DNA from: Plecoglossus altivelis
Taxonomy: Eukaryota > Chordata > Actinopteri > Osmeriformes > Plecoglossidae
Length of the DNA: 64,000 nt
Assembly: GCA_036571765.1 (NCBI GenBank)
Contig: BROE01000007.1
Span: 10,779,264-10,843,263, forward strand
Direction: 5' to 3'
The position numbers and the translations under genes are program-made. Below are positions 59,998 to 64,000 of the stretch, piece after piece. Positions within the stretch are counted from its first letter, which is position 1; the number at the start of each line of letters is the position of its first letter. Under the pieces are notes generated by a model, which was given only the letters and a program-made list of their open reading frames with translations, had not been told where the DNA came from and searched no databases.

Positions 59998-62213
59998 CAT
60001 TGGGTGGCATGTTTTGTGAACATGTTTAGTCCGTTCACTAACAGCCGTTTTCTTTTTCAACCTTTGTAACCATTTTCATGTTTCGGATACAATGTTGTCT
60101 GGTTGATTTGTTCTTGTTTGTTCCTCACGCAACCTTCAACCATAAAGTAAAGTGACATGAACATCAGATAGCCTTTCATCGAATACGTTCTCACCAACTT
60201 AGCAACAAGAGCGCAATACTAAGCCACTGTCAAAACATCCAACTCTTTTAACTAACTCAAACACCTATTCATTTTATTGTAATGTAGTCCTAAATACTCA
60301 TCTATTATGCCCTCATGTGGGCACTAGTCTTGCCGCAAAGTGCTTCTCCACCCGATGGTCTGACTATTGCGCTGTGTAATAGACGACAAGCTAATAAAGG
60401 GGACTGAGGGTCTGATGAATGGTTGGCTGCTGCGAGTTCCAAAGAAATAAGTGGTTTGGTGGGGAAATGAACGGCAAGGGAGTCTGTGGATGTTGATTGA
60501 CCACACGGCCCTGGTTTTGAGTGCCTTCACCTCCCCAGCTCCCTGTGCAGATTTCTGGGACTGTGACGTTCTCAGAACTCACACCACACCACACTCGGTA
60601 GTGACATTAGCGCTCCTGTTGCCATGATGCATGGGCCCGCTCCACTGTATTTGTCCGTTGGCATTTGAGGATCCTGAAAATGTTTCCCTTGGGTGTGGGT
60701 GAGACCAGGCGAGGGGGAGGCGATCCAGCTTCACAGACGTGTGGCCTAAGTCGAAGCAGTCGGGGCGAGAGAGCTGATCGGACCGGCTAACGTTGCACGG
60801 TACTGTAAATAGCCTGGGAGTGTTGAGGCGGGATGGTAAATGGGGTTTGTGGCGTTTACAGGAGGTTGCAAGGTGGCTTTAGACACCTGCTGAGGTCACG
60901 CTAGGAACCCTGTAAAGCGACACATGAGAGAGATGTGAAGGGGCAGCTTCTGAAATATTACACAAGACCCAACGCGCTGTTCCTACATGGTATTGTCACT
61001 ACATCCCTTAAATAACAATATGGGAAAGGCGGGGGACATCTTTTACTTCATCCCTCCATTTTTACAGGGAATTCCGGGATGAGTATAGCACTGTAAAGCT
61101 CCTAAGCGCCACCAATGTCAAACCTTTCATAGCAGCTTATTTCTGACGCTGAAAGGAAGACTATTTACAATGTGTGAACTGCAGGAAGAATCCGGCAGTT
61201 GTGAAATAGTTGAGCCAGCCTCATTAAAGATAGAATAAAACACAAGCCTGCTATAGTCAGCAGAAGATGCATGCCATCTATATGAACTAAATGCATGGAC
61301 ACTTAAACACAAATCCCTTTGTCAGACTTTACTGACAGCCGGTGTCAGCCATTGTTAAATCAGACGAGAGGCTTGAAAGGAAAACACCACACATTTACTG
61401 TCTGAAAGCTCTCAAGCAAGTCTGAATCTCTGAGCCGTGGCCCAGTGTCAACATCCGGTACATTTAAGGGGGCGGTATTACTGCGTGTTTGACCTCCAGA
61501 TTTTTGTATGCAAAGGAATCATGCATGACATGGCATTGCAAAATGTTAAATCACATCCTCTATCTCTTCATCGGCATTGTAGAGTTTGAACGTCACGTGA
61601 AAAAAATTCATCATCCAATTTGGGACACATGGAGGTCTGCATTCGTGATGCGCGAGGCCCTGACAGTATCACACGCAGCCTACAACAATGCCACACATGG
61701 AGCTTTGAAAAGAGAAAAAGGTCCTCTTTCAAATGGTTCATTCCAGCTCCTTCAGAGAATGCATCCAAATGCATTGGCAGGAGCCCACTCTACGAAGGAC
61801 ACCCTGAGAGCCAGCATAGCCAGTCTACTACAGTCCACATGCTTCTGTGCACACATGGATGTCAGTTCCTGCCTTATTCCACCTGTCAGACGCCCGTGTG
61901 AAATAAGACAGTCCGCTCGCACTCCGCTTCCTAGCATTCTGTTTTGACAGCAACCACTTCCACCAAAACATACTTTCTGCATTTGAAGGCCTTCCACTCC
62001 AGGGCTCTGCATTCTGCTGTGTCCCCCACCTCCCCCCCCACCTCCCCTTCACCCCCCCCCCCTTCACCCCCCCGGCAGCGGCACATTCCTCACTTGTTTG
62101 CTGATGTGTGACAGTTGACACAGCTCAATGCCACTCACAGCTTTGTATAAGCAAGCCTCAAAGGGAGGATGGAAAGAGAGTGCATCGCCTGAACTCACAG
62201 GTGGGCGGGCGGG
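57661..62213. other. Gene-free region with microsatellites
   Basis: No coding gene supported. (TC)n at 58541-58590 and (GT)n at 59963-59994 are present; open frames of about 150 codons near 61.5-61.95 kb overlap others on the opposite strand and lack splice-linked neighbours or family motifs. Confidence 0.5.
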
Positions 62214-63104
62214 TTGTGAGAGAAGAGCGGAAGAGCGGACGAGAGAGGCGAGAGTAGAGAGAGAGAGAGATGAAGGGAATGACGGACGGGAGAGAGAGGA
62301 GAGACCGAGACGAGGGATGAAGAGAGAGAGAGGAGGGAACAGAGAGAGAGAGAGGTCGGAGAAGAAGAGGGAGGGAAGAGAGAGGGAAGAGAGACGAGAG
62401 GTCGAGAGAGAGAGAGCAGAAAGGAGAGAGAGAGAGAGGGAGAGAGAGGGGAGAGACCGAGAGAAGGGAGAGAGAGAGCGACGGGAGAGAGAGAGACGGC
62501 AGAGAGAGGATCGAGGAGAGAGGGCAGAGAGGAGAGAGAGAGGGGAGACGAGAGAGAGAACGAGGCCGAGAGAGAGAGAGGGAGAAGAGAGAGGGAGAGA
62601 GAGGGAGAGAGAGGAGAGAGAGAGAGAGAGAGGAAGCGAGAAGGGGAGAGAGAGAGAGAGAGGAGAGAAGAGGGGAGAGAGAGAGAGAGGAGAGAGACTG
62701 GGAGAGAGAGGCGGGAGAGAGGAGGGAGAGAGCAGGGAGAGAGAGAAGAGATAAGGGAGAGAGAGAGAGAGGAGAGAGAGGGAGAGAGAGAGAAGAGAGG
62801 AGAGAGAGCAGGGAGAGAGAGAGAAGAGGGAGAGAGGTACGAAGACGAGAGGTGAGAGGAGAGAGAGAGAGAGGGAGAGAGAGACGACGAGGGTGAGAGA
62901 CGAGAGAGGGAGGGAAGAGAGACGGCGAAGAGAGGGAGAGAGAGGGAGAGAGAGAGAGAGAGGAGAGAGAGAGAGGAAGCGATGAGAGGAGAAGAGAGAG
63001 AGAGGGAGAGAGAGGGGAGAGAGAGAGAGAGGAGAGAGAGGGGAGAGAGAAGGGAAGAGAGGAGAGAGAGGGAGGAAGAGAGAGAGGAGAGAGAGAGAGA
63101 GACA
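62214..63104 (+). repeat. About 0.9 kb polypurine (GA)n-derived tract
   Basis: Almost every base on the + strand is A or G, made of GAGA and GGGAGA units with rare C or T. The opposite strand is therefore open in two frames for about 350 codons of Ser/Leu-rich sequence. These frames are compositional. Homopurine mirror repeats of this size can adopt triplex (H-DNA) structures and are prone to assembly error. Confidence 0.93.
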
Positions 63105-64000
63105 CGGTGGGACAGAAGCCTGAGTGTGGAGCTGTGACAAAGCTCAAGGAGAAGGAAATAAGAAACTTTGCAGTGGCCTGTCTGTAGTTAGGTGACGTGT
63201 GCATGTCACCAGCTGTCCTCTGTGGCTACAATAGTTCATTTATAATGGGGTCTTGGTTCCAGCACACACACTAAGAAGGAGAGAGACACACACAAACCTC
63301 ACCTGAAGGGGATACAAAATGATATACCAAGACTGACTCTGTATCTTTAGCTAGGACATATATTTAGACAGTAGCATTATGTTGAATTTAAAATCAACGC
63401 TATTAATTTGTTTGTATTTGTTAGAATTTAGTATGATCTTAAAGCAATAAACTGCCCTACTTTGAAAATATTGATTTGAGACCTTTTGTGTGTTTATCCC
63501 ATTACAATAATTGAGTGTACGCAATGCTCTGTAGAAAACCTGACCGCACATCTGGAGTTAACAGGACATCCCCGTTCACGAGGACTGCCTCTCCGTAAAA
63601 GGAAAAGGGGCGTGGAATGTAGGTGGTGTTGGATTTCACAGCCAGACCACGTGACCTCAATGGCTGCCGCTGCGAAAGCTGTGTCCAACTTCTCTGCTTA
63701 CTGAAAGACGTCCACCACATCTAACCGACGGATCACTGGAGGGTAGTTTTTGTTCAACACCCGTCACTGAATCTGCTATAAAATTGAGAGGTATCAACAA
63801 ACTTTGAAGAGTTTCACCGCAAACTAATAAAACTACGCGACTCAACCTCCACCAACCAAGGGGACCAGGAGGAGGAGTCAACAGGTTCCAGGTATTGTCA
63901 TTGGTAGCTCTTCTCCCACACTTGTCATTGAAAATGTCAGTACCTTGTCAACGTCTGACAACATAAGTCCAAGATGGTATTGTCGGCTAAAACTGTCATG
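63105..64000. other. Right edge of window, no gene assigned
   Basis: Unique-looking sequence. A CACGTG E-box within GACCACGTGACC lies at 63645-63656, and a 14-codon ATG frame (starting MAAAAK) begins at 63660. It resembles a promoter edge, but nothing supports a specific gene. Confidence 0.35.

Noticed and set aside
61489..61947. 152-codon + strand open frame
   Set aside because: Competing frames overlap on both strands, there is no family motif, and no splice partner or promoter can be tied to it.
62064..63204. Two long - strand open frames of about 350 codons, Ser/Leu/Pro-rich
   Set aside because: They are translations of the complement of a GA-rich tract, present in two frames at once, with no domain or splice context.
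36978..64000. Search for rara, thra, igfbp4, psmd3 or other 17q21 genes
   Set aside because: No zinc-finger DBD, ligand-binding domain or other expected exon pattern was seen on either strand.

Overview
This window is nuclear DNA from a teleost fish. The evidence is multi-exon vertebrate genes with GT-AG introns, teleost-type interspersed repeats, many dinucleotide microsatellites, and a gene set that in mammals sits on human 17q21 (LRRC3C, CSF3, MED24, GJD3, TOP2A). I cannot name the species. There is one run of N (53172-53425).

Layout. Positions 1-4344 hold the last seven exons of med24 (Mediator subunit, + strand; the 5' part lies off the left edge). Tail-to-tail with it is a complete five-exon csf3 (G-CSF cytokine, - strand, 7744-5791) with a TATA box and a 3' AU-rich instability cluster. 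After about 7 kb of repeat-bearing intergenic DNA comes lrrc3c (- strand, one coding exon 15856-15062, probable 5' untranslated exon near 19.15-19.4 kb). Positions 23541-34556 hold a complete 35-exon top2a (DNA topoisomerase II alpha, + strand, 1597 residues by my exon joining, in frame throughout). Its upstream region carries an inverted CCAAT box, an E2F-like site and a CHR-like site. A single-exon delta connexin (gjd3-like) follows at 36162-36977; where an ATG is expected it has GTG.

From 37 to 64 kb I find no convincing protein-coding gene. The region holds a hAT-type MITE with a perfect 8-bp target duplication, a 56-bp tandem duplication, promoter-like and conserved-element-like patches, many microsatellites, an assembly gap flanked by two versions of one sequence, and about 0.9 kb of almost pure purine (GA) DNA near 62.2-63.1 kb.

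The genes do not form an operon or shared pathway. They are a conserved vertebrate linkage group: transcription co-regulator, haematopoietic cytokine, LRR membrane protein, replication and mitosis enzyme, gap-junction channel. The most notable local features are two minisatellites that start directly after a splice donor and stay open in the host reading frame (med24 and top2a), a repeat-expanded Lys/Ala tract in the TOP2A tail, the missing connexin ATG, an apparently disulfide-free G-CSF, and the false-duplication pattern around the N gap. I did not find a clearly new biological system.
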